DNA from: an uncultured Clostridia bacterium
GTDB lineage: Bacteria; Bacillota; Clostridia; Christensenellales; UBA3700
Direction: 5' to 3'
DNA length: 54,355 nucleotides
Assembly: GCA_947646415.1 (NCBI GenBank)
Contig: CANSGN010000012.1
Span: 1-54,355 of the forward strand
In this document: piece by piece, positions 16,957-25,245 of the stretch
Layout: each line of letters begins with the position of its first letter
Position numbering within the stretch: position 1 is the first letter of the stretch
Program-made: the position numbers and the translations under genes
The notes under the pieces: generated by a model
Told to the model about the DNA's origin: nothing
Seen by the model: only the letters and a program-made list of their open reading frames with translations
Database searches by the model: none

Positions 16957-18927
16957 ATGCAAAAAATCAACTTATTACCAAGTGAAATATACAATAAAAT
17001 ATCAGCAGGAGAAGTTGTGGAAAATCCTGCAAGTATTGTAAAGGAACTTGTAGAAAACTCCATAGATGCAGGCAGCAATAATATTGTTGTCGAAATTGTC
17101 GACGGAGGAATTACAAGCGTAATTGTAAGTGATAACGGACATGGTATAAGCAAAGAGTATATAAAGCAAGCATTTTTACCTCACGCAACTTCCAAAATCT
17201 CCACAAGCGAAGATTTGGAAAATATCGCAACTTTAGGTTTTAGGGGCGAGGCTTTGCCATCTATAGCAGCTATCAGCACTGTACAAATCAAAACAAAAGC
17301 AACCGATGAAAATATCGGCGTACAATATACGATAAAAGGCGGTATAGGCGGGGAAGTGGTTGATATCGATTGCAACCATGGTACAACGATAGATGTGCGA
17401 AATATATTTTTTAACACACCTGCAAGACAAAAGTTTTTGAAAAAGCCTAAAAGCGAAGAACACGAGATAACTTCAATAATTCAAGGATTGATTTTGGCTA
17501 ATCCTAATATAGCAATAAAATATGTTGCAGATGGTAAAGTAATTTTTCAATCAAACGGAAAAGGACTTGAAAATGCTTTATATTCAATTTATCCATCTTC
17601 CATAACAAAAGAAATGGTGTATTTAGAAAGCGAAAAATACAACATTCAAGTAAGAGGATATATTGGTCTTCCTACATTAACCAAACCTAACAGGAATTAT
17701 CAAACCACTATTGTAAACGGAAGATTAATTTCAAACAGTACAATTTCCACCGCAGTAAGGGAAGCGTACGGAAATACTTTAATGAAAAGGAATTTTCCTG
17801 TGTTTTGTTTGGAGATTTTAATGCCGTTTGATATGTTAGACGTAAATGTAACACCAAGCAAAACCGATGTACGATTTGCTGACAGTCGCAGCGTTTTCAG
17901 CAGTGTTTATAGAGCTGTTCAAAATGCGTTATCTTCAAATCGCAAAATATTTTCCTCAAACAATGACGAGTGCGACGAAATCACAAAAAAGGAAATTGCC
18001 GCTGACGAAATTGTACAAGATTATTCTAAAAATATGCCTAATTTAGAACAAAATTACGATAATAATTATAAATTAGAGCAAAAACAAGAGGTAAAACCCG
18101 ATTTATCACAAATAATAACTAAAATAAAAGAAAAGGAAAATACCGAAGAAAAAGCACTTGAAAAGCAAAATTTACAGCCAAAAAATAATAATTTGCTAGA
18201 AAAATTCAGTCAAATAAAATCAGATAAAAAATTTGAATTTCCAAATAATTCGTCTATATTCAAAGCGGGAGAATCCACAAGCACAATAAATTTCAATCAA
18301 AAACCGCCTATTGTTCAAAGCAATTTATTTGACGAAATAGAGGAAGAGTTTTCGGTAACACATCAAATTATCGGTCAAATTTTTAATTGCTATTTAATTG
18401 TTGCAAAAGGCAATGAAGTTTATTTAATTGACCAACACGCAGCTCACGAAAGACTGATTTACGATAAATTGATAACTCAAATAGAAGAAAAAAATATCGC
18501 TACACAGCCTTTACTTACACCTCAAGTTATCGAAGTTTCGGCAAAAGACAGTACAGTAATTGAAAATTTGCTTGAAGATATACGAAAAATCGGTTTCGAT
18601 ATAGAGGAGTTTGGCAATTTTACATTTAAAATAAATAGTATTCCTATTATTTTCCCTACTTTTAACGGTAATAAGTTTATAAATGAACTTTTACAGGAGC
18701 GTAATACGTTAAAAAATATAGATTTAAAAGATGTGTTACATAACGAAATTGCAAAAAAAGCTTGTAAATCGGCAATAAAAGCAGGACAAAAACTCAAAGA
18801 TATAGAAATTCGCGACTTGATTGAAAAAATTGAACAAAACAAACCTATTCAATGTCCTCACGGCAGACCTACTATAATTAAATTTACCAAAAAAGATATC
18901 GACAAGCTATTTAAAAGGATTTTATAA
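16957..18927 (+). CDS. mutL: DNA mismatch repair protein MutL (endonuclease type)
   Basis: 656 residues. The N-terminal GHKL ATPase has ENSIDAG, DNGHGI and LGFRGEALPSI. A low-complexity Lys/Glu/Asn linker covers about 335-455. The C-terminal dimerisation/nicking domain has IDQHAAHERLIYD (Asp492 onward), ACKSAIKAG and QCPHGRP (Cys633). In endonuclease MutL the first motif is DQHA-x2-E-x4-E; here the last Glu is Asp (residue 503), a conservative change. The other metal motifs are intact, so nicking activity is still likely. Good ribosome site GGGAGG. Works with MutS; no MutH is expected in this group. Confidence 0.96.
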   Translation: MQKINLLPSEIYNKISAGEVVENPASIVKELVENSIDAGSNNIVVEIVDGGITSVIVSDNGHGISKEYIKQAFLPHATSKISTSEDLENIATLGFRGEALPSIAAISTVQIKTKATDENIGVQYTIKGGIGGEVVDIDCNHGTTIDVRNIFFNTPARQKFLKKPKSEEHEITSIIQGLILANPNIAIKYVADGKVIFQSNGKGLENALYSIYPSSITKEMVYLESEKYNIQVRGYIGLPTLTKPNRNYQTTIVNGRLISNSTISTAVREAYGNTLMKRNFPVFCLEILMPFDMLDVNVTPSKTDVRFADSRSVFSSVYRAVQNALSSNRKIFSSNNDECDEITKKEIAADEIVQDYSKNMPNLEQNYDNNYKLEQKQEVKPDLSQIITKIKEKENTEEKALEKQNLQPKNNNLLEKFSQIKSDKKFEFPNNSSIFKAGESTSTINFNQKPPIVQSNLFDEIEEEFSVTHQIIGQIFNCYLIVAKGNEVYLIDQHAAHERLIYDKLITQIEEKNIATQPLLTPQVIEVSAKDSTVIENLLEDIRKIGFDIEEFGNFTFKINSIPIIFPTFNGNKFINELLQERNTLKNIDLKDVLHNEIAKKACKSAIKAGQKLKDIEIRDLIEKIEQNKPIQCPHGRPTIIKFTKKDIDKLFKRIL

Positions 18928-18928
18928 T

Positions 18929-19819
18929 ATGCAAAAAATATTAGCTATTGCAGGTCCTACCGCAAGCGGAAAAAGTTCCATTGCCGTTAAACTTGCAAAA
19001 AAACTAAACGGCGAGATAATTTCAATGGATTCCATGCAAATATATACAGGTATGGATATAGGAACTGCTAAAGTTACAAAGGAAGAAATGGAAAATATCC
19101 CTCATCATTTAATAGACATTGTTGAGCCAAACATTCCATTTAGTGTTTCAGATTTTGTTTTGATTGCAAAAAATACTATTAATAATATTATTAGTCGCGA
19201 CAAATTACCAATTTTAGTAGGTGGCACAGGACTTTATTACGAATGTTTGATTTATCCGTTTACTTTTGGAAGTGCAAAATCCGACGATACAATCAAACAA
19301 AAACTTTATGAGGAATTGGAAAAATACGGTCCTAATTACTTACATGACAAATTAAAACAAATCGACCCTGTTGATGCACAAAAAATACATCCTAACAATA
19401 CAAAAAGGCTTATTCGAGCGTTGGAAATTTATGAAATAACAGGCAATAGCAAAACGGAAAGTGCAAAAAGTGATAAAATACTGCAATATGATATCGATTT
19501 TTACGTTTTGGATAATGACAGACAAATTTTATATGATAATATCGCAAAACGCGTAAATATAATGATAGATAATGGACTTGAGGGAGAAATAAAAAACCTT
19601 TTAGACAGCGGTTGTAGTTTTGATATGCAAAGTATGCAAGGTATAGGATATAAGGAATTTAAAGGATATTTTGAGGGAAAAATCACTTTAGACCAAGTAA
19701 AAAATGATATTATTTTAAACTCCAGACATTATGCAAAAAGGCAGATTACTTGGTTTAAAAGATACGAATTTGCAAAATTTGTAACAAAAGACGAAATAAT
19801 TAAAAAATTTAATTTATAA
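18929..19819 (+). CDS. miaA: tRNA dimethylallyltransferase
   Basis: 296 residues. P-loop GPTASGKSS (residues 9-17), then EIISMDSMQIYTGMDIGTAK, which is the family signature, then VGGTGLYYE, and QGIGYKEF near the C terminus. It transfers a dimethylallyl group from DMAPP to A37 of tRNAs, the substrate later methylthiolated by MiaB. The start lies one base after the mutL stop, so the gene is translationally coupled. Confidence 0.97.
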   Translation: MQKILAIAGPTASGKSSIAVKLAKKLNGEIISMDSMQIYTGMDIGTAKVTKEEMENIPHHLIDIVEPNIPFSVSDFVLIAKNTINNIISRDKLPILVGGTGLYYECLIYPFTFGSAKSDDTIKQKLYEELEKYGPNYLHDKLKQIDPVDAQKIHPNNTKRLIRALEIYEITGNSKTESAKSDKILQYDIDFYVLDNDRQILYDNIAKRVNIMIDNGLEGEIKNLLDSGCSFDMQSMQGIGYKEFKGYFEGKITLDQVKNDIILNSRHYAKRQITWFKRYEFAKFVTKDEIIKKFNL

Positions 19820-19839
19820 GTTATAATTTAGGAGAAAAT

Positions 19840-21084
19840 ATGAATTTTGATTCAAAAGTTTTAAAAATAGTAAATGATGCAGAGGAAAAATTGAAAGATT
19901 TTTTTGCAGAACTTGAAAATGTTGCGTTTTTAAATCAAAAAAAGGTTTTGGAAGCTTTTCAAAACAACAATGTTGCATTAAGACATTTTTCCGCTACAAC
20001 AGGATATGGCTATGATGACATTGGCAGAGATACATTGTGCAAAATTTTTGCCGATATTTTTCACACCGAGGCAGCTATAGTTTCGCCGCTTATAGCATCA
20101 GGTACTCATGCTTTGACACTTGCTTTGTTTGGTGTTTTACGCCCAAATGACAAAATGCTTGCAATTACCGGTGCGCCTTACGATACTTTAATGTCTGTAA
20201 TTCAAGGAGAAAATATTGGCTCATTAAAAGATTTCGGCGTTTCTTACGAGCAAATTTCATTAATAAACAACGATTTTGATTTTGATGCGATAAAAAAATC
20301 TATCAAAACCGAAAAACCTAAATTGATTTTTATTGGACGCTCCAGAGGTTACGAATGGAGAGATGCTTTATCGGTTGAAAAAATAGGAAAAGCAATTAAA
20401 TTTATAAAAGATATAGATCAAAATATTATAGTAATGGTTGATAATTGCTATGGCGAATTTATGGACATAGTTGAGCCAAGCGACGTTAATGCCGACATTA
20501 TGGTAGGCTCTTTGATTAAAAATCCGGGCGGCGGACTTGCTCCTACAGGCGGATATATTGCAGGAAAAGAAAATGTAATATCACAGATTGCTTACCGATT
20601 GACATCGCCGTCAATCGGTATGGAAATTGGGTCTTATACAGGCGGCTATCAACAGTTTTATCAAGGTGTTTTTTTAGCTCCGCATACTACAATGAATGCT
20701 ACCAAAGGCAGTGCTTTGTTTGGTCAAGTATTTAGCGATTTAGGATATCAAGTTTGCCCAAATCCAACTGCAAAATGTAATGATACCGTTCGCTCAATAC
20801 AGTTCAACACAAAAGACGAATTGATAAGTTTTATTCAAATGATTCAAAAAGCATCTCCAATCGATAGTAATGTTTTGCCTTTGCCATGGGATATGCCGGG
20901 ATATGACAATCAAGTAATTATGGCAGCAGGTACTTTTGTTGCCGGAAGCAGTATCGAATTGTCTGCGGATTCGCCTATAAAAGAGCCATATATAGCTTAT
21001 GTTCAAGGTGGTTTAACTTACGAACATGTTAAAATTGCCGTAATTATGTGCGTATCTGAGCTTTTAAAAAATAAAAATATATAA
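19840..21084 (+). CDS. Methionine gamma-lyase family PLP enzyme (YnbB/'aluminium resistance' family)
   Basis: 414 residues, about 20 bases after miaA and therefore in the same operon, the usual place for ynbB in Firmicutes. Motifs: HFSATTGYGYDDIGRD, SGTHAL, VDNCYGEF and GSLIKNPGGGLAPTGGY, where Lys227 is the likely PLP Schiff-base lysine. The family belongs to fold-type I Cys/Met-metabolism enzymes (Pfam Met_gamma_lyase). 'Aluminium resistance' is an old label with weak support. The true substrate is not known; a sulfur amino acid is inferred from the fold. Confidence 0.9.
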   Translation: MNFDSKVLKIVNDAEEKLKDFFAELENVAFLNQKKVLEAFQNNNVALRHFSATTGYGYDDIGRDTLCKIFADIFHTEAAIVSPLIASGTHALTLALFGVLRPNDKMLAITGAPYDTLMSVIQGENIGSLKDFGVSYEQISLINNDFDFDAIKKSIKTEKPKLIFIGRSRGYEWRDALSVEKIGKAIKFIKDIDQNIIVMVDNCYGEFMDIVEPSDVNADIMVGSLIKNPGGGLAPTGGYIAGKENVISQIAYRLTSPSIGMEIGSYTGGYQQFYQGVFLAPHTTMNATKGSALFGQVFSDLGYQVCPNPTAKCNDTVRSIQFNTKDELISFIQMIQKASPIDSNVLPLPWDMPGYDNQVIMAAGTFVAGSSIELSADSPIKEPYIAYVQGGLTYEHVKIAVIMCVSELLKNKNI

Positions 21085-21267
21085 TTTTGTCAATAAATAA
21101 GTTTATTTAATTAGATAAAAATTCTTATAAAATTAATAATTTGACTAAAAAATTCACTTAAATATATCAAATTTTAATTAATTAAAATAAAATTATTTGT
21201 GTTTATTCATTTATGAAATTATTTAAAGATAAATTATATCTTAAATTAAATATTTTAGATTAAAAAT

Positions 21268-21297
21268 AAAAAATAAGGATTACAATCCTTATTTTTT
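21268..21297 (+). terminator. Terminator of the miaB-to-ynbB operon
   Basis: AAAAATAAGGATT / AATCCTTATTTTTT hairpin with a T-run, 184 bases after the last stop codon. The DNA between (21085-21267) is very AT-rich and shows no gene. Confidence 0.7.
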
Positions 21298-21567
21298 GCT
21301 TATATTAAAATAAAATTTGTTAAAAGTTAAAATAAAAAAATATTTAAAAAATCGTGCTAAAATCTTTAAATTTTTTAGTTAAAAATCACACTTTAAAATT
21401 AAAAACAACCATTAAAAAACGCTAATTAAAAGCTAAAAATAACTAACTGAAAATCGATTTATAAAGCTTGAATAAAATCTTTCAAAATTGCACACTAATT
21501 TTTAAAAATTATCCGTTAAAAACGGGGAGTAAAAATTGTATCAAAATCCGATATTAAAGTGCAAAAA
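21298..21567. other. AT-rich gene-free stretch with many TTAAAA tracts and a weak minus-strand terminator
   Basis: No reading frame. TTAAAA/TTTAAA-type tracts occur about every 10-30 bases from 21300 to 21480, which could bend DNA. CCGTT-AAA-AACGG (21513-21525), followed on the minus strand by ATAATTTTT, is a weak candidate terminator for the recombinase gene. Confidence 0.4.
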
Positions 21568-22632
21568 TTACTCTTCGAATTTCGTAGGATTTTCACGAAT
21601 GCTAACTTGCTTAGATGCTTGTTTTTTAATTTCTTCGCTAATATCGGCATAATGCTTTTTAGTTACATTAACATCTTTGTGCCCCAAAAGTTCCGCAACA
21701 ACATAAATGTCCTTAGTTGTACGATAAAGATTAGTACCAAAAGTACTACGTAATTTATGAGGCGTAATATGTTTTAAAGGGGATACGATTTTAGCATATT
21801 TTTTTACAAGTAATTCAACGCTACGCACACTTATTCGCTTGTTTTGCATACTTAAAAAGAAAGCTTTTTCGTCATTTGGCACAGCATTAAGTTGCTGCCT
21901 TTTTTCAAAATATTCCAATAGTGCAAGCGAAACATCGTCATTAAAGTATAATATGGATTGATTTCCACCTTTTCGTGTTACTTTAAAAGAATTGGTATAA
22001 AAGTCAATATCTTCAATATCAATGCCGACCAATTCGCTTATACGAATACCTGTACCTAAAAACAATGACAAAATTGCAATATCACGCAAACGGTTTAATT
22101 CATGATAAACCTTTTGCTTTGGAGATAGAGAAGTTCCGTTATCGGCAATTTCCAAAATATCAAAAACTTCTTGTTGCTCAAGTCTAATTATAGGTTTTTC
22201 GTGCAGTTTAGGCATATCTACCTTTGATGCAACATTGCCGTCAATCAAGTCTTTATTGTACATATATTTAAAAAAGCTCCTGATTGAGGCTAGTTTTCTT
22301 GATTTTGCAGATAGTGAATTAGTGTATTCCTTGCCGTTATAGACATAATGAGTTAAATAGGAAATAAATTTTTCAATATCAAAAGCTTCGACCTTATTTA
22401 AATGTGATAAAGTAAAGCTGTCTTTGTCCAATCCATAAAATTTACGTGAATTTGTATACAGATAATCAAAAAAAATCAGCAAATCACGAGCATATCCCAA
22501 ACGAGTTAAAGGCGAGGTTGTAGTTTCAATTCCAACAAAAAAGTCCTCCGCAAATTCTGGGAGTTCAAAAAGTAATTGTCTTATTTTATTTTCGCTATCA
22601 AGCCTACGTTCATCAAAATAACTTTTTTCCAT
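21568..22632 (-). CDS. Xer-type tyrosine recombinase (XerS-like size)
   Basis: 354 residues. An N-terminal SAM-like core-binding domain (about 10-120) precedes a catalytic domain that has the full set: GTGIRISE (Arg197), Lys221 in the beta-hairpin TRKGG, HKLR (His292, Arg295), LGHKD (His318) and nucleophile Tyr328. The length is nearer the single-recombinase XerS (about 356) than XerC/XerD (about 300), and the best guess is the XerS/XerC-like integrase set of Clostridia. Possible roles are chromosome-dimer resolution at a nearby dif, or inversion of the repeat-bounded segment 22992-23489, which lies 360 bp upstream of its start. Stand-alone gene; its promoter places the mRNA 5' end at or next to the start codon, and no ribosome site is visible. 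Confidence 0.9.
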   Translation of the reverse strand: MEKSYFDERRLDSENKIRQLLFELPEFAEDFFVGIETTTSPLTRLGYARDLLIFFDYLYTNSRKFYGLDKDSFTLSHLNKVEAFDIEKFISYLTHYVYNGKEYTNSLSAKSRKLASIRSFFKYMYNKDLIDGNVASKVDMPKLHEKPIIRLEQQEVFDILEIADNGTSLSPKQKVYHELNRLRDIAILSLFLGTGIRISELVGIDIEDIDFYTNSFKVTRKGGNQSILYFNDDVSLALLEYFEKRQQLNAVPNDEKAFFLSMQNKRISVRSVELLVKKYAKIVSPLKHITPHKLRSTFGTNLYRTTKDIYVVAELLGHKDVNVTKKHYADISEEIKKQASKQVSIRENPTKFEE

Positions 22633-22638
22633 AGATTT

Positions 22639-22667
22639 ATTTTAGCATAATTAAAATAATATTTCAA
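22639..22667 (-). promoter_or_regulatory. Promoter of the recombinase gene, likely leaderless
   Basis: On the minus strand TTGAAA (22667-22662), a 17-bp spacer and TAAAAT (22644-22639). Only six bases separate the -10 box from the ATG (22632), so transcription should begin at or next to the A of the start codon. Confidence 0.65.
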
Positions 22668-22991
22668 TACTTTTCGCAAAACAAAAGTAATTTTGTTAAA
22701 GTAGTAAATAATTAAATTAGAGTATAGCTTACATTAATTTGACAAATCATGATTATAAATCAATTATCAAAGGCAAAAAAATGCGTGAAATATGTTTATA
22801 ACAACATAAATAGTAATATTTCATTTAATTATTAAATGCTAATCATCAAATATTACTTTTTTTAATTATTCATTTCATTATTTTTATAATTTATTTAATT
22901 ATTGTGTATAAGGCAGATATTTAAAACGCTAAGCATTTTATAACACGATTTATATTCTAAAATGTGTAAGGCAATAATATAAACACAAATT
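22668..22991. other. AT-rich gene-free stretch between the recombinase promoter and the inverted-repeat element
   Basis: No gene. It holds a 10-bp inverted repeat AGTAATATTT (22812-22821) / AAATATTACT (22848-22857) and two related copies of GTGTA(TA)AGGCA near 22904 and 22964. Either could be binding sites, but the evidence is thin. Confidence 0.4.
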
Positions 22992-23489
22992 ATAGCAAAA
23001 ATAATTTATCAAAAGCGAATTGCGAAAAAATTTTTTAAAATTAATTATTTTTACGATATAATATCACTAAAAGTATATTTTGCAGTTTGAAGCTAAATTT
23101 TTATAAACAATAATATACACTAAATAACATAATCAATTTTAAGAACGCCATAAATAATAATTTTATATTTTGTCGAATAAATAATACTTAATAGATTAAT
23201 ATATGAAAAAATTGTAATATAATCATATATTTATAAAAATTTATGAAAATTTAAAAAAATATTTGTAAAAATATGATTAAATACGCATAAAAACACGTTT
23301 TTTGCCCACTACATTTCGTTAAACTTGTCTTTTGCGAATAGTTAAAAAGGGAGTTTTACCTATAAAAAAATCATAATTACCCTATAAAAAACCAATAAAA
23401 TCAACAGTTTAGTGATATTATCCCCGTAAAGATACTAATGTTTGAAAAAATTTTTTCGCAATTCGCTTTTGATAAATTATTTTTGCTAT
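22992..23489. repeat. 498-bp element bounded by perfect 45-bp inverted repeats; candidate invertible segment
   Basis: Bases 22992-23036 and 23445-23489 are exact reverse complements over 45 bp (core ATTTATCAAAAGCGAATTGC). Just inside, the similarity goes on imperfectly: TTACGATATAATATCACTAAA (about 23051) against TTTACGGGGATAATATCACTAAA read inward from the other side. The 408-bp centre has no gene of note but contains CCTATAAAAAA twice, 22 bp apart (23359 and 23381). A Xer-type recombinase gene lies 360 bp to the left and a membrane PadR regulator 166 bp to the right. The reading preferred here is a recombinase-driven DNA inversion element; a MITE-like element is the alternative, although no clear target duplication is seen. 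Confidence 0.85.
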
Positions 23490-23555
23490 TTTATTCGTTA
23501 TACTCCCCTATTATTATGAAAAACAGCTTAAAATATAATTATTTTTACTAATATG

Positions 23556-23584
23556 TTGACTTTTTTATAAATTTATATTATAAT
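23556..23584 (+). promoter_or_regulatory. Promoter of the membrane PadR gene
   Basis: TTGACT (23556-23561), a 17-bp spacer and TATAAT (23579-23584). It lies outside the inverted-repeat segment, so basal transcription of the regulator should not depend on the segment's orientation. Confidence 0.75.
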
Positions 23585-23654
23585 TATAAAGTAAATTACT
23601 TATGTAATATAATTAGTAGATGGCACAATAAGCAAAATCTTATAAGGAGACTTT

Positions 23655-25169
23655 ATGGATAACAATACAAACATAGATTTGATAAGAAGCCATATGGATA
23701 CCATCATTTTAAGAACTCTTCAAAATGACGATAAATACGGCTTGGAAATATTAAATGAAATAAAGAATCTGAGTGATGATTTATATACTGTAAAACAACC
23801 TACTCTATATAGTAGTTTAAAAAGGTTGGAATCGCAAGGGCTTATACTTTCCTACCCGGGGGAAGAAACAAAAGGTGCAAATCGAACCTATTACAGATTG
23901 ACCGATGATGGTCGAGCTTTTTTAGAAGCAGACCAAAATCAATGGGAATTTGCAAGAACAATTATCGATAAATTGCTATCTGATAAACAATTTGATAAAG
24001 ACAGCGAAAAGCCTTTTGAGCCGGCAGATTTCAGACCCTTAACTAAACGAACAAAAAAAGAAACTGAAGAAAAAGTAGTAATAAAATATGTAGAAGTTGA
24101 AAAACCTGTTTATATTGATAGAAATACGGGTGCTAAAATAGATAACTACTCCCCTCAAGAAGTGCAAGATAATGAGGAAGAAGTTAATGATAATAACAAT
24201 GTTGCTGTATATGATAATGCAGATAAATCAAGCATACAAGAGAGTTACATAATTAAAGACGAAATTCCTATAATAGCTACTAACGATGCGACTAATGAAG
24301 AAATTACTAATGATACTTCGGGAAATAGTCAAGTCAATGATGTAGACAGCATTGAAAATGCAGAATATTCTTCAAATGCAGAAAATGTTATTCCTGACGA
24401 AGAATTTACGGAAGAATATAATAACTATCATGTAAGTAGCACTCAATTTACCGAAGATGACTACTACTTTCAAGACAGCAGCTACAATAGCTACTCTCAA
24501 CCAAAAAGTCAAATAAACCATAACGATTATATTGATGACAATATTGATTATGTTGGATTGATTGAGGGAGTGCTTGAAGAAAATGCCAACGCGAACAATG
24601 ATAAAAATGCAATAACAAACAATTTATTTGATGATTTTGACAGCGAAATGACTATGAATGACTTGCAACAAGCATTGGAAAGCAAAAATATCAAATTAAG
24701 ACGTTATCAAAAATCAAATACGGTTACATATTATTCGGGTAAATTTTATTATTCTAATAAACTTTTACGCGATTGGTCATGGATAACTTATGCGGTTTAT
24801 ACGATATTTATCTTGATATCCTATCTAAGCGGTCAAAATGCTGGCGTAATGTGGCAATATTCTTTGGGATTTGCCGTTTTGGGTTTAATATTACCTATTG
24901 CTTGTACAATAATTTGGAGCAAATCTCCACTTAGGAAAAAACGTAATAATTTGACACTGAACAATGCAATGTTATCTGCAATTATATTAATGATAGGATT
25001 TTTGGTATTGATTTTAATAATTTCGTTTTTTGTTGCGGGTATTAACCCTACAAAACCTCAAGAATATATACCAGCAATCGTCATACCGACATGTTCGCTT
25101 GTGTTATTACCTCTTTCCGTAGTAATCTACGCACTACTATTTAAGGTAAAAACTTATCACTTAAAATAA
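23655..25169 (+). CDS. PadR-family transcription regulator fused to four membrane helices
   Basis: 504 residues, ribosome site AAGGAGA. Residues 10-105 form a PadR winged helix: DTIILRTLQNDDKYGLEILNEI, KQPTLYSSLKRLESQGLI, YYRLTDDGRAFL. Residues about 115-370 are an acidic, Asn/Glu/Asp-rich linker without a recognisable fold. Residues about 374-393, 398-422, 433-459 and 466-500 are four membrane helices. PadR proteins are normally soluble repressors of 100-190 residues; here the DNA-binding head would sit on the inner membrane face at the end of a long flexible tether. It could act as a one-component membrane sensor of the kind described for CadC. Its targets are unknown; the inverted-repeat element just upstream is a candidate. 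Transcribed alone, ending at a strong terminator. Confidence 0.85.
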   Translation: MDNNTNIDLIRSHMDTIILRTLQNDDKYGLEILNEIKNLSDDLYTVKQPTLYSSLKRLESQGLILSYPGEETKGANRTYYRLTDDGRAFLEADQNQWEFARTIIDKLLSDKQFDKDSEKPFEPADFRPLTKRTKKETEEKVVIKYVEVEKPVYIDRNTGAKIDNYSPQEVQDNEEEVNDNNNVAVYDNADKSSIQESYIIKDEIPIIATNDATNEEITNDTSGNSQVNDVDSIENAEYSSNAENVIPDEEFTEEYNNYHVSSTQFTEDDYYFQDSSYNSYSQPKSQINHNDYIDDNIDYVGLIEGVLEENANANNDKNAITNNLFDDFDSEMTMNDLQQALESKNIKLRRYQKSNTVTYYSGKFYYSNKLLRDWSWITYAVYTIFILISYLSGQNAGVMWQYSLGFAVLGLILPIACTIIWSKSPLRKKRNNLTLNNAMLSAIILMIGFLVLILIISFFVAGINPTKPQEYIPAIVIPTCSLVLLPLSVVIYALLFKVKTYHLK

Positions 25170-25175
25170 AAAATT

Positions 25176-25201
25176 ACAACCATATCAAATGATATGGTTG
25201 T
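25176..25201. terminator. Bidirectional terminator between the PadR gene and rluB
   Basis: ACAACCATATC-AAAT-GATATGGTTGT stem with TTTTTG to the right and AAAAAATT to the left, so it serves both converging genes. Confidence 0.85.
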
Positions 25202-25245
25202 TTTTGTATTTATATTAGATAAAAATTGTGTAAATAAAATCATTA

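Noticed and set aside
23012..23062. Outward or inward promoter built from TTGCGA and TATAAT within the left repeat arm
   Set aside because: The two boxes are 31 bp apart, and the box at the right distance (TTTAAA) is poor, so a promoter cannot be claimed.
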